The notes under the pieces were generated by a model. It was not told the origin of the DNA. It was given only the letters and a program-made list of their open reading frames with translations, and searched no databases. A program made the translations under genes and the position numbers. A stretch of DNA of 64,000 nucleotides, from contig JAFGMV010000004.1 of NCBI GenBank assembly GCA_016927315.1, positions 23,376 to 87,375 of the forward strand, in the 5' to 3' direction. The first letter of the stretch is position 1. The number at the start of each line of letters is the position of its first letter. This document shows positions 1 through 8,451 of this stretch, in pieces. The stretch is from Anaerolineales bacterium. GTDB taxonomy: Bacteria; Chloroflexota; Anaerolineae; Anaerolineales; Villigracilaceae.

Positions 1-303
1 ATCGCCCAATCCCATGTCCCGTCTGTACTTCAAACGATGTAATGCATTTCGAACAGGACCTTCAAAAGCAGCCCAGCTTCTCAAAATCTGATAATCTGGT
101 AGTTTCTGACCACAGGCATCGCACAACCTCCACGATTCCAAAGGAATTCCACATACAGCACAGACTGGTCCTGAGATCAAGTTCACGTTTTCCTGGCAAT
201 CCGGGCACCAACGATAATTTGGGCGTTCACATCCCCCACATTTTGGCGGAAATATCAGATCCAATCCCGTCCAAAATAATCCTTGAAGATAATACTTCCA
301 CAT
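1..303 (-). CDS. comF: ComF-family protein, N-terminal part (cut by window edge)
   Basis: The frame runs open from an ATG at 303 to the window edge, giving 101 residues. Four zinc-ribbon-like Cys pairs are visible: C22/C25, C33/C36, C48/C51 and C61/C64. They are followed by the ComF-type stretch FEGPVRNALHRLKYRRD. The phosphoribosyltransferase domain should lie beyond the edge. ComF proteins are linked to DNA uptake in naturally competent bacteria but are also widespread in non-competent ones. The gene starts 24 nt after the tadC stop on the same strand, so it may be the last gene of the pilus transcript. No clear ribosome-binding site is visible. Confidence 0.85.
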   Translation of the reverse strand, partial: MWKYYLQGLFWTGLDLIFPPKCGGCERPNYRWCPDCQENVNLISGPVCAVCGIPLESWRLCDACGQKLPDYQILRSWAAFEGPVRNALHRLKYRRDMGLGD

Positions 304-326
304 AATCGAATAATAGGTGATGTTTT

Positions 327-1277
327 CTAACCGCCTGACATTAATGGGCCAAAGGCATCAACAAGACGTAATGCTGCTGGTGTTAGCAGGATAATCATAA
401 TTGAAGGGAAGATTAATAACCCCATGGGAATAATCATGATCGTCGGCGCTCTGTGGGCTTTTTCTTCTGCGAACTGCCTTCGCTTCATACGCATCTGTTC
501 CGATTGAATACGCAAGACCTTTGCCATACTGACACCCAAGGATTCGCTTTGTATAACCGCAGCAACAAAACTGGTTAACTCCGGCAAATCGATACGATCA
601 GCCATATCTTTCAGCGCTTCACGTCTGACCTTTCCCAATTGAACTTCACGAATTGCGCGGGCAAACGCCAGTGACAATTCATTCTCCCACTTCTCGCTGA
701 CCTTTGACATTGCAGCATCAAATCCCAAGCCAGCCTCAACACAAATTGTCAATAAATCCAAAGCATCTGGCATGGCTTTCCTGATTTCCTGTTGGCGCCT
801 GTTTATCTTGCTTCTTAACCATAATTGAGGAAAGAAAAATCCAACAACCGAAAAAATCAACAAAAATAGCAAAAATTGAGAGAACTTAAACTTCGATATA
901 AAGTAAAACAGAGTGAGAAAACCATCAAAGACAAAAGCAACGACAAACCTTGTTGCAAGAAAAGTCGCGGCATCAATTCGTCCCGGATTACCTGCCAGTT
1001 CTAATTGTCTGGTAGTTTGCTGCAATACTTTCTGTGGTGTAAATTTTGCTGAGATCTCCCCTGCTTTTCGAATAAATGGAATTAAAACCCTTTCTGCAAA
1101 AGGTTGCGAAAGTTCAATCTCTTCCAGGGAGACAATCTCTCCACGAGCACTGAACTCTGCAAGGCGCGATTCCAATGGATCAATTTCGTCTTCTTCTTCA
1201 ACAGTTCTTCTCCCCACCAGAATAAGAACAATTGCACCAGCAAGAACAATCAATCCTAATACGATCCATACAATCAT
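327..1277 (-). CDS. tadC: Tad pilus inner-membrane protein TadC (GspF-type)
   Basis: A 316-residue polytopic protein with an N-terminal membrane segment (about 2-22), a central pair (about 105-155), a GspF/T2SSF domain (about 165-290) containing MPDALDLLTICVEAGLGFD, and a C-terminal membrane segment. With TadB it should form the membrane platform on which the TadA ATPase drives pilin assembly. It starts 6 nt after the tadB stop with GAGG 8 nt before the ATG, so the pair is translationally close. TadC rather than TadB is assigned by order (tadA-tadB-tadC) and by the C-terminal AAxRLVDAFGP tail. Confidence 0.9.
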   Translation of the reverse strand: MIVWIVLGLIVLAGAIVLILVGRRTVEEEDEIDPLESRLAEFSARGEIVSLEEIELSQPFAERVLIPFIRKAGEISAKFTPQKVLQQTTRQLELAGNPGRIDAATFLATRFVVAFVFDGFLTLFYFISKFKFSQFLLFLLIFSVVGFFFPQLWLRSKINRRQQEIRKAMPDALDLLTICVEAGLGFDAAMSKVSEKWENELSLAFARAIREVQLGKVRREALKDMADRIDLPELTSFVAAVIQSESLGVSMAKVLRIQSEQMRMKRRQFAEEKAHRAPTIMIIPMGLLIFPSIMIILLTPAALRLVDAFGPLMSGG

Positions 1278-1283
1278 TTTGTA

Positions 1284-2237
1284 TCAAACCTCAATATCTG
1301 CTATTTTCATCATAACAAAATAACCAATCGCAATCAAAAAACCAGCCAAAGCAAGTGCCCCTCCACCACACCAGGGACCCTTAATAAAGAAAAACATGAA
1401 ATAAGGGCGTTGTACAAACCAAAGAAAAACCGTTAGAATAATCGGTATCATTGCCAGGAATTGTCCTGACGCACGCACTTGCGAAGTCAGCACCCGAATT
1501 TCACCCTTAATGCGAACGCGTTCTCGGATCGTAAATGCAATCGTGTCCAGAATCTCAGATAGGTTACCTCCGACTTCTCTCTGAACGTTTATTGCAGTGA
1601 TAACAAAGTCAAGGTCATCACTTGGAATGCGGCGTATCAAATTGTCCAGAGCGCTTTCCATTGGGATGCCGATTTGAATCTCTTGCACCACCCTGTGAAA
1701 TTCATCTGCTATCGGAATCGGAAGCTCCTTACTGATCGCTTCCATGGCCTGCAGCGTTGAATATCCAGCCCGGAGACCATTGACCATTAGGTTAAGCATA
1801 TCACCAAGCTGGTCATTAAATTTTAGCAAACGCTGACTTTGCTGACGTTTTACATAGATCCTTGGCAAGAAAGCCCCCACAACCACGCCAATCAACAATG
1901 AAATAATATTCCGCCCTCCGATCAGGAAGGCTAACAATCCAACAACAAAAATCGAAATGATGATCAGGGCATAATATTCCACAACTTTAAACTTCATATC
2001 AGCCCGTGCCAACTCACGGGCCATACGATCACCAAAAGATGTCTTTTCAACTTTCCGGCTTACCCAATCCGTAACATAAGAACCATCACTGTCCCTCTTT
2101 TCACTCTCATCTTCCTCCAGGTAACTCCCAAGCCGGTCTTCTACCAGTGTACGTTCACTATTAGAAGATACAATCACCCCAATAATCAGTAGAATGATAA
2201 CAACTATTCCACCAATAACCAAAATCCAGGTCCACAT
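1284..2237 (-). CDS. tadB: Tad pilus inner-membrane protein TadB (GspF-type)
   Basis: A 317-residue membrane protein: an N-terminal anchor (4-22), a membrane pair near 85-115, a GspF/T2SSF domain (about 145-270) with the stretch LGDMLNLMVNGLRAGYS, and two C-terminal membrane segments. It pairs with TadC as the pilus assembly platform. AGGAAA precedes the ATG. It lies directly downstream of tadA in the usual tad order. Confidence 0.9.
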   Translation of the reverse strand: MWTWILVIGGIVVIILLIIGVIVSSNSERTLVEDRLGSYLEEDESEKRDSDGSYVTDWVSRKVEKTSFGDRMARELARADMKFKVVEYYALIIISIFVVGLLAFLIGGRNIISLLIGVVVGAFLPRIYVKRQQSQRLLKFNDQLGDMLNLMVNGLRAGYSTLQAMEAISKELPIPIADEFHRVVQEIQIGIPMESALDNLIRRIPSDDLDFVITAINVQREVGGNLSEILDTIAFTIRERVRIKGEIRVLTSQVRASGQFLAMIPIILTVFLWFVQRPYFMFFFIKGPWCGGGALALAGFLIAIGYFVMMKIADIEV

Positions 2238-2260
2238 AAGCTAACCGTTTCCTAAATTAC

Positions 2261-3667
2261 CTAGTAACGTCTTCTCTCACCAACGCCAAAAATTGTTGGC
2301 GGGAGATTGATACCGGATGCTTCAATCTTATCAATGAATTTGGGGCGCAAACCAGTTGGCTTAAGCCGCCCAACGATCTTTCCATCCTCAATGCCGGTCT
2401 GCTCAAAGACAAACAAGTCCGTCATTGTAATCACATCACCTTCCATACCACTGACTTCAGTAATATAGGTCACCTTTCGGGTACCATCCCTCATACGAGA
2501 TTGTTGTACTACAACATCGATTGCCGAAGAAATCTGCTCCCTGATGGCCTTTGCAGGCAACTCCATCCCAGCCATCAAAGTCATCGTTTCAAGACGAGAA
2601 AGGGTATCGCGTGGAGAATTGGAGTGCAGTGTGGTCAAAGAGCCATCGTGACCTGTATTCATCGCCTGCAACATATCCAAGGCTGCTTCATCACGAATCT
2701 CACCAACTACTATTCGATCTGGACGCATACGTAAGGAGTTTACCACCAACTGTCGAATAGTGATTTCACCACGTCCTTCAATGTTAGGAGGACGTGATTC
2801 GAGTGTGACAACATGTTCCTGACGAAGCTGCAGTTCGGCTGCATTTTCTATTGTCAGGATTCTTTCATCGCCAGGAATAAACCCGGACAAAATATTAAGC
2901 AGCGTAGTCTTTCCAGAACCAGTACCACCGGCGATAACCATATTTAGTTTTGATTCAACACAAGCTTTTAGGAATTGAAGCGCTTCCGGAGAAATAGAGC
3001 CAAACTGAATCAATTGTTCAACTGTAATCGGGTTCTTGGAAAACTTACGAATGGTGAGTGTCGGACCGACCAATGATATAGGCGGAATGATTGCATTCAC
3101 ACGAGAACCATCTGGTAAACGGGCATCTACATAGGGGCTTGATTCGTCAATACGCCGACCTAAAGGGGCAACAATGCGATCGATGATACGCATGACATGA
3201 TCATTATTTTCAAATGTGACCGGCACACGATGTAACTTCCCTTTGCGCTCGATGTATATGTTTTTTGCACCGTTCACCATGACTTCTGTGATTGTCTCAT
3301 CTTCCAAAAGCGGCTGCAGCGGTCCTAGCCCCAGAAGTTCTGCCGCTATCTGTTCAAATAATCGAGCCCTCTCTGGCCTGGAAAGGACTATGTTTTCTTC
3401 CGATAGGATTTGTTCAAAAAGATCCTGAATTGTCCTTCGAACCTCATCCGTTTTTCCAATATCCATTGATGGATCAAGTTCTGCTAGAAGTTTATTTTGA
3501 ACCCGTGTTTTTAGGTCAAGGTAACTACCAACTTGTGGGCCAGACGCAGGAGCACTTGTCCTGCGAGCCTGTAACGATGATAACCTGGAACCTTCCCCAC
3601 CACCTTGATCTCCTGGCATATTTTGCGAACCACCCTGCCCTTGTTCAATACGTTTAAGTAACGACAT
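2261..3667 (-). CDS. tadA: Tad pilus assembly ATPase TadA/CpaF
   Basis: A 468-residue secretion ATPase of the CpaF/TadA branch. An N-terminal region (about 1-100) is followed by the T2SSE core with Walker [10 protein letters not shown] near residue 246, an Asp-box-like stretch, and Walker B with downstream [14 protein letters not shown] near 315, then [15 protein letters not shown]. It should hexamerise under the membrane and power pilus extension, and retraction too if the system follows other CpaF pili, since no separate retraction ATPase is seen. GGAG precedes the ATG. The C-terminus matches the family's usual length. Confidence 0.95.
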   Translation of the reverse strand: MSLLKRIEQGQGGSQNMPGDQGGGEGSRLSSLQARRTSAPASGPQVGSYLDLKTRVQNKLLAELDPSMDIGKTDEVRRTIQDLFEQILSEENIVLSRPERARLFEQIAAELLGLGPLQPLLEDETITEVMVNGAKNIYIERKGKLHRVPVTFENNDHVMRIIDRIVAPLGRRIDESSPYVDARLPDGSRVNAIIPPISLVGPTLTIRKFSKNPITVEQLIQFGSISPEALQFLKACVESKLNMVIAGGTGSGKTTLLNILSGFIPGDERILTIENAAELQLRQEHVVTLESRPPNIEGRGEITIRQLVVNSLRMRPDRIVVGEIRDEAALDMLQAMNTGHDGSLTTLHSNSPRDTLSRLETMTLMAGMELPAKAIREQISSAIDVVVQQSRMRDGTRKVTYITEVSGMEGDVITMTDLFVFEQTGIEDGKIVGRLKPTGLRPKFIDKIEASGINLPPTIFGVGERRRY

Positions 3668-3695
3668 AATATCTCCTCACAAAACCGGCATCCGC

Positions 3696-4922
3696 CTAAC
3701 CGCCAAATTCAATTTCTTCCACTTTAGATAAAGCCGTTCGTAGACTTTCTGCCAGGGCATAAATTCCTCTTGCAGCCGGTTGTGTCTTTTTATCTATTAC
3801 AAAGGGAATTCCGCGGTTTACAGATGGGATCACGACGCGTTCATCCAAAGGAATAGTCGCAACAATTTCCTGTTTTAGATTCTCACCGATTCTTTCGGAT
3901 GTAATGGCAATGCGTTTGTCGTATTTATTCATGGCAAATACAATTCGCTCTCTTGCAATCCCCAGCGTTTCTAATACATCCAGGAACAACCGACAGTTTT
4001 TAATGGCTGGAATATCTTGTGTTGTCAACAAAATAATGGAACTGCTAACATCAATAGCCCCAAGCGTAATGTCTGTCAAAAGAGATGTTGTATCAACAAT
4101 GACATAAGCATAAAGCTGCTGTAAATACTCTAAAACCTTGACAAACTGGTCTGAGGTTACATTTTCAGCTTCAGCGGGTTGTGATGGTGCCGCTAGTATA
4201 TGGATTCCCGAGCCTGCGTGTTTGATCATTATTTCATCAACGATATCCGGATCAAGTTCATCCACTCTTGGAGCGACATCAATAATAGTATTTTTGCCCT
4301 GTTCATTTACAAATACTGCGACATCACCAAATTGAAGGTTCCCATCCACGATAACAACACGGGTATCTTCATTATGCAGCGCAATAGCGAGATTGACAGC
4401 TACTGTCGTGCATCCGGTGCCTCCTTTGGGGCTGTAAATTGAAACGATTTTTCCCTGCGAAAATGAACGAGCCTGAACCGGTTTTAACCCAGAAGATGAT
4501 TGTAATGGAATGGACTGTATACTTTTCGCCCGCTCTTGAACAGCCATTTCACTTGCCCGGCGGATGGCAGAGATCAACTCGTCCCCCATGGGAGGTTTGG
4601 TCAAAAAATCTCTTGCCCCAGCTAACATAGCCTTACGCATATAATTTTGATCCCCCTGGACCGACAATATCACTACTTGGATGTATGGTTTACTTTTCCG
4701 GATTGTTTCAGTTGCCGCGATCCCATCGATATCCGGCATATTGATGTCCATCAGAACAACATCAGGATCAAGTTCTTGTGCTAATTGGATCCCTTCCTTG
4801 CCTGTTTTTGCCGCGCCAACAACTTCGACATCAGATTCGAACTGCAATAATTTACGAACATTCTCACGTGTTTCTGCAATGTCATCAACAATCAAAACGC
4901 GAATCTTATCGCCAACAGCCAT
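3696..4922 (-). CDS. tadZ: TadZ/CpaE-like pilus localisation protein: receiver plus ParA-like ATPase
   Basis: A 408-residue protein in two parts. Residues 7-125 form a response-regulator receiver domain with acidic D13/D14 and the phospho-acceptor D59. Residues about 158-400 form a ParA/MinD-like ATPase with the deviant Walker A KGGTGCTT at 166-173 and IVDGNLQFGDV after it. Family members position Tad machinery in the cell. The receiver keeps its acidic pocket, unlike many degenerate TadZ receivers, so phosphorylation is possible. GAGG lies just before the ATG. Confidence 0.88.
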   Translation of the reverse strand: MAVGDKIRVLIVDDIAETRENVRKLLQFESDVEVVGAAKTGKEGIQLAQELDPDVVLMDINMPDIDGIAATETIRKSKPYIQVVILSVQGDQNYMRKAMLAGARDFLTKPPMGDELISAIRRASEMAVQERAKSIQSIPLQSSSGLKPVQARSFSQGKIVSIYSPKGGTGCTTVAVNLAIALHNEDTRVVIVDGNLQFGDVAVFVNEQGKNTIIDVAPRVDELDPDIVDEIMIKHAGSGIHILAAPSQPAEAENVTSDQFVKVLEYLQQLYAYVIVDTTSLLTDITLGAIDVSSSIILLTTQDIPAIKNCRLFLDVLETLGIARERIVFAMNKYDKRIAITSERIGENLKQEIVATIPLDERVVIPSVNRGIPFVIDKKTQPAARGIYALAESLRTALSKVEEIEFGG

Positions 4923-4951
4923 AATGTCCTCTAATTCAGATTAGCACAACG

Positions 4952-6049
4952 CTATTCTTCAGTATTTACAGTAATTACATCATTGGGCAAGAAGGGAAGT
5001 ATCAATTCATCAATTCTTGGTTCAACTGCATAAGGCAACTTTGCCGGGACAGGGATATTATATTGGCTCAAGAGGTACTGCAGTGTTGCACTTTCAGTTG
5101 CAACACGAGATTCATCGCTGGCATTCCGCAAGGTAAGCGATAATTTTGCGCCGCTATACATAAGATAGGTGAGTGCAACTGAATCTTGCGGAGACACAAT
5201 CAGGGTCAACAAATCTGGAATCTCAGCACTTACAATCGGCGTGACGACTTCTTCTTCCGGAGACTGGGTACTTCCTACTTGAGCTGCTTCCGTCAGCGGG
5301 AAGGTTCCCATGCGCATCACAACCACATCCTGCAAAATCATCTGGCAAACCATGCGCGGTCGTTGCTCTTCACCTGGCACAATGTAAATACCCTGCTGAT
5401 AAGAAGGTTCAACTTCCGTACGTCCCTGAACCGGTCCTGTTACACCTTCAAACATAGACGAATTCAAGATCAAAGAGACGCCCGGCATATCACCAGGGGG
5501 CACATTCGCCGGAGCAACCAGAGTTCCGATATTATTGGGCAAAGACGATTGGAAAGATGGGTCAATATCTACAAACAACATACATGCAGTAAGATTTACA
5601 TGCGCACCTTTGGAAACACCAAAAGCAACCGATTCAAGACGTGTGGTTGGTATCGTCGTAGCCGTCATTCCTGGAGGAATGATTGATGCCCATTGAGGAC
5701 CTTCTAGAGCAATTGCCGCAGTCGACTCTACGATCATTGATTGCGTCAGTGGAACTCCAGGCTCCAGAGGATAACGGGCAACTTTTCCTACGATTTCACC
5801 TATCTCATCCTGTCGGATCATTACCGTTACATATTTATCTTGCGGAATTGACATTGTCCCCAAGGCATCTTCCTTGATCTCGGCACCTTGAGGAATGCTT
5901 TGTTGAGAGATAACAATATCAACAAAAGTAATTTCCGGCGTCTCCTGAGCAGTCAGGCCGGGGAGCAAACGGCCAAAGGCGAGGAAAGCTACTCCCAAAC
6001 CAACAACCACTATTAATATTAAGAAGATATAGATTCGTCCACGACGCAT
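4952..6049 (-). CDS. cpaB: Flp pilus assembly protein CpaB/RcpC-like
   Basis: A 365-residue protein starting at the ATG at 6049, chosen because AAGGAG lies 6 nt before it; a GTG five codons upstream overlaps that ribosome-binding site. A short basic N-terminus and one membrane segment (about 7-28) are followed by a SAF-type domain (about 40-110) and an RcpC-like region. In secretin-bearing bacteria CpaB works beside the outer-membrane secretin. No secretin gene is present here, so its role would be at the cell surface of an organism with a single membrane. That last point is inference. Confidence 0.85.
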   Translation of the reverse strand: MRRGRIYIFLILIVVVGLGVAFLAFGRLLPGLTAQETPEITFVDIVISQQSIPQGAEIKEDALGTMSIPQDKYVTVMIRQDEIGEIVGKVARYPLEPGVPLTQSMIVESTAAIALEGPQWASIIPPGMTATTIPTTRLESVAFGVSKGAHVNLTACMLFVDIDPSFQSSLPNNIGTLVAPANVPPGDMPGVSLILNSSMFEGVTGPVQGRTEVEPSYQQGIYIVPGEEQRPRMVCQMILQDVVVMRMGTFPLTEAAQVGSTQSPEEEVVTPIVSAEIPDLLTLIVSPQDSVALTYLMYSGAKLSLTLRNASDESRVATESATLQYLLSQYNIPVPAKLPYAVEPRIDELILPFLPNDVITVNTEE

Positions 6050-6064
6050 TGGAGTCTCCTTCAC

Positions 6065-6254
6065 ATATGCATATTATTTCGATGAAGTGTATCATAAGAA
6101 TTATACAGTAAATATCTCGAAATCGTTATTAGTAAAAAAGGGGGAAAATAAAAAAAAGTTTTTTTACAACCATGGCGGATAACATCAAGACTTGAATAAT
6201 ATCAGAAAATGGAACTATATTTCAAAAGAAACATCCCAACGAAATATCCAAATA
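6065..6254. other. Intergenic stretch between flp terminator and cpaB
   Basis: About 190 bases, strongly A+T rich, with homopolymer A and T runs near 6150-6170. No coding frame was recognised. A promoter for cpaB-tadC is expected here because the flp transcript ends at 6255-6284, but I could not choose a convincing pair of boxes. Confidence 0.5.
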
Positions 6255-6284
6255 AAAAGGAGCAGGTTTGAACCTGCTCCTTTT
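6255..6284 (-). terminator. Intrinsic terminator downstream of flp
   Basis: A perfect 14-bp stem (AAAAGGAGCAGGTT paired with AACCTGCTCCTTTT) with a 2-nt centre. Read on the minus strand it ends in a T-rich tail. It should separate the abundant pilin message from the assembly genes. Confidence 0.85.
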
Positions 6285-6306
6285 GCCAATTACATTGATT
6301 TGGATT

Positions 6307-6480
6307 CTAGCTGCCACCAACGCCCTGGGCGCCTTGCATCTGATCCTGGATGGCGGAAAAGACGTTACCGATCTCAGTTCCGAGTGCGAGCAAGATTGCG
6401 ATAACGACGACTGAAACCAGAACGAGGATCAAAGCATACTCTACCAAACCTTGGCCTTTTTCTTTCGGTGCGAATAACAT
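6307..6480 (-). CDS. flp: Flp-type pilin
   Basis: A 57-residue class IVb prepilin, starting at the ATG at 6480 with AGGAG 9 nt upstream. The leader MLFAPKEKG is followed by QGLVEYALILVLVSVVV, with the hallmark Glu at mature position 5 and the hydrophobic assembly helix. Cleavage is expected after the Gly at residue 9. The C-terminus (MQGAQGVGGS) is small and flexible. It has its own promoter and terminator, in keeping with a highly expressed structural subunit. The prepilin peptidase is not in the window. Confidence 0.93.
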   Translation of the reverse strand: MLFAPKEKGQGLVEYALILVLVSVVVIAILLALGTEIGNVFSAIQDQMQGAQGVGGS

Positions 6481-6536
6481 AATCAATTTCTCCTTTATAG
6501 AATAGAATTCGAAAAACCAACTCAATTACTAACCTT

Positions 6537-6564
6537 ATTATAGCAACACGGCATAATTTTTCAA
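6537..6564 (-). promoter_or_regulatory. Promoter of flp
   Basis: Minus-strand TTGAAA (6559-6564), a 16-nt spacer and TATAAT (6537-6542), with TG one base before the -10 box. The leader to the flp ATG would be about 50 nt and carries AGGAG. Confidence 0.7.
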
Positions 6565-6617
6565 GAAATAAAAATTACAGTTACCTAACAAAGTAACCAA
6601 ACTTTCAATTCTGATAA

Positions 6618-7664
6618 TTAGCTCACTGCCGGGACGGTAAATGTGATTCTGGTACCTTTCCCGATTACGCTGTCGATTTCAAAATTGCCGCCTAACATCT
6701 CTGTGCGTTCCTTAATCAATGTCAGACCCAGGCTCTTATTGTCATTCAATGAATCAAGATCAAAACCTTTACCGTTATCGTCAACAGTCACTTTGATCGC
6801 TTCGGTACCCATATCCAGGTGGACTTTTACCAAATTCGCCTGACTGTGCCTGGCCGCGTTTCCTAATAACTCTTGTACAGCACGGAAAATCATCACTTCT
6901 AAATAAGGTTCAAGCCTGCGCTCTTTTCCAGTTACAGTGACATTCACTTCCATCCCACCTTGTTCTTTAAGTACACCGGCATATTTCTGAAGTGTTGGGG
7001 ATAAACCAAGATCATCTAACATCATTGGACGCAATTCAGAAATAAAATTACGAACTTTCTGGAAGGTCCCCATTGCCGACGCTTTAAGTGTATCAAGTTC
7101 ATCGCGCGCTTGGGCAGGATCGATATCAAGCAAGCGCATGGCGATTTCTGTCTGCAGGATAAAGTTCGATAAAGCCTGTGCAGGGCCATCATGCATCTGG
7201 CGTGATAGAAGCTGGCGTTCTGCTTCCTGTGCATTTACCACCATCTCAACACTGCTTAGATTCCCCATCCCTTTGGCTGAAACTGATTCGCTACTGATGG
7301 GAGAATTTCTTTGTTTGACCAGTTCTTCCAGGATTGATTTAAAGCGTTCAAGATGAGTTTGATCACACTGCAATTTTTCTAACTGCCCTCTCATTACAAA
7401 CAGCCGCTGTTGTGCGTCGAGTGCAGAGTCATAAGCCATACGCACTTCTTCCATTGGCATTTTGTCAATCTCAGATTGGACTTGCTGTAAATGCGCAGTA
7501 ATAGCTGCGTTGCGCTGGCTGAGTTTATTTACTTCTCCCTGGCTCTGTTCGATCATCAGCGTAACTTCATCCAGAGAACGCTGAGTTTCCTCCAGTTCAG
7601 ACTGAAAATTCAATCCTTTAGTGTTTTCCTTTATCCCGGTTCCGTCAAGTTGATTGTCGGCCAT
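6618..7664 (-). CDS. DegS-type cytoplasmic sensor histidine kinase
   Basis: A 348-residue kinase with no membrane segment. A long coiled coil (about 20-125) leads to a HisKA_3 domain with H158 in SRQMHDGPAQALSN. The HATPase_c domain has an N-box (ELLGNAARH) and a G1 box (VDDNGKGFD). It resembles DegS/LiaS-like kinases that phosphorylate NarL-type regulators. Its partner is the regulator gene immediately upstream, with only 6 nt between them. Sitting beside the pilus locus on the same strand suggests a role in pilus control, but nothing in the sequence proves this. Confidence 0.88.
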   Translation of the reverse strand: MADNQLDGTGIKENTKGLNFQSELEETQRSLDEVTLMIEQSQGEVNKLSQRNAAITAHLQQVQSEIDKMPMEEVRMAYDSALDAQQRLFVMRGQLEKLQCDQTHLERFKSILEELVKQRNSPISSESVSAKGMGNLSSVEMVVNAQEAERQLLSRQMHDGPAQALSNFILQTEIAMRLLDIDPAQARDELDTLKASAMGTFQKVRNFISELRPMMLDDLGLSPTLQKYAGVLKEQGGMEVNVTVTGKERRLEPYLEVMIFRAVQELLGNAARHSQANLVKVHLDMGTEAIKVTVDDNGKGFDLDSLNDNKSLGLTLIKERTEMLGGNFEIDSVIGKGTRITFTVPAVS

Positions 7665-7670
7665 AAAAAA

Positions 7671-8372
7671 TCACTCCTGTGATTTGATATCAGTACTTTG
7701 CAAATTCACCCACCCGCGTTTGAGTGCGTACACAACAGCCTGAGTGCGATCCTCCACCCCAAACTTCCTAAGAATTGAGGTAACATGATTCTTTACGGTT
7801 TGATGGCTAATTCCTAACCGCCCCGCAATCTCTTTATTACTCATCCCGCGCACAACACACGACAAGACTTCCATTTCCCTATCAGACAGGGGATGAAATG
7901 GACTTCCCGGCTCACTATAGGAACGCCGTGCGCCTTCCATCTGATCCTCCAGCCATTTCTCCAATTCACGTCGAGAAAAAGAATTCCCTTCCATTACATA
8001 CTTCCCCGCAGCAACCTCCCGAATAGCCTTAGTCAACCGCTTGGGCTCAATATCTTTTGCACAATACGCTGCGGCGCCAGCCAGAGCAGCGTGAATAGCC
8101 TGCTCAAGGTCATCGTACCCGGTAAGCAATAATATCCTAGTCATCAATTTTTCCTGCACAACCTGGTGGGTTACCTGTTGGCCATTCAAGCCTGGCAAAT
8201 TGACATCTAGGACCGCGATATCCGGACGCAAGGTGCGAATTAATTCCAAGGCATCGTCACCTGAAGCAGCCTGTCCAACAACATCCATATCAGCTTCAAG
8301 GGATAAAGCATCCACTACCCCCTGACGGAAAAGAGGATGATCGTCAACGATCAGTAGTTTAATTTTGTTCAT
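7671..8372 (-). CDS. NarL/LuxR-family response regulator
   Basis: A 233-residue regulator: a receiver domain with D10/D11 and phospho-acceptor D56, and a C-terminal LuxR-type HTH (about 165-225) with LSDREMEVLSCVVRGMSNKEIA. The ATG at 8372 is chosen over one 14 codons upstream because the likely -10 box of its promoter lies inside that longer frame. It forms an operon with the kinase that follows. Confidence 0.92.
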   Translation of the reverse strand: MNKIKLLIVDDHPLFRQGVVDALSLEADMDVVGQAASGDDALELIRTLRPDIAVLDVNLPGLNGQQVTHQVVQEKLMTRILLLTGYDDLEQAIHAALAGAAAYCAKDIEPKRLTKAIREVAAGKYVMEGNSFSRRELEKWLEDQMEGARRSYSEPGSPFHPLSDREMEVLSCVVRGMSNKEIAGRLGISHQTVKNHVTSILRKFGVEDRTQAVVYALKRGWVNLQSTDIKSQE

Positions 8373-8402
8373 AGCAAAACCCGCTTCCCAAGATTCGATA
8401 AG

Positions 8403-8431
8403 AGTATAGCACATGAAGGATGCACAAGCAA
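8403..8431 (-). promoter_or_regulatory. Promoter of the response-regulator/kinase operon
   Basis: Minus-strand TTGCTT (8426-8431), a 17-nt spacer and TATACT (8403-8408). Transcription would start about 24 nt before the chosen ATG at 8372. Confidence 0.65.
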
Positions 8432-8451
8432 TTTCAGTATGACAAACATTT

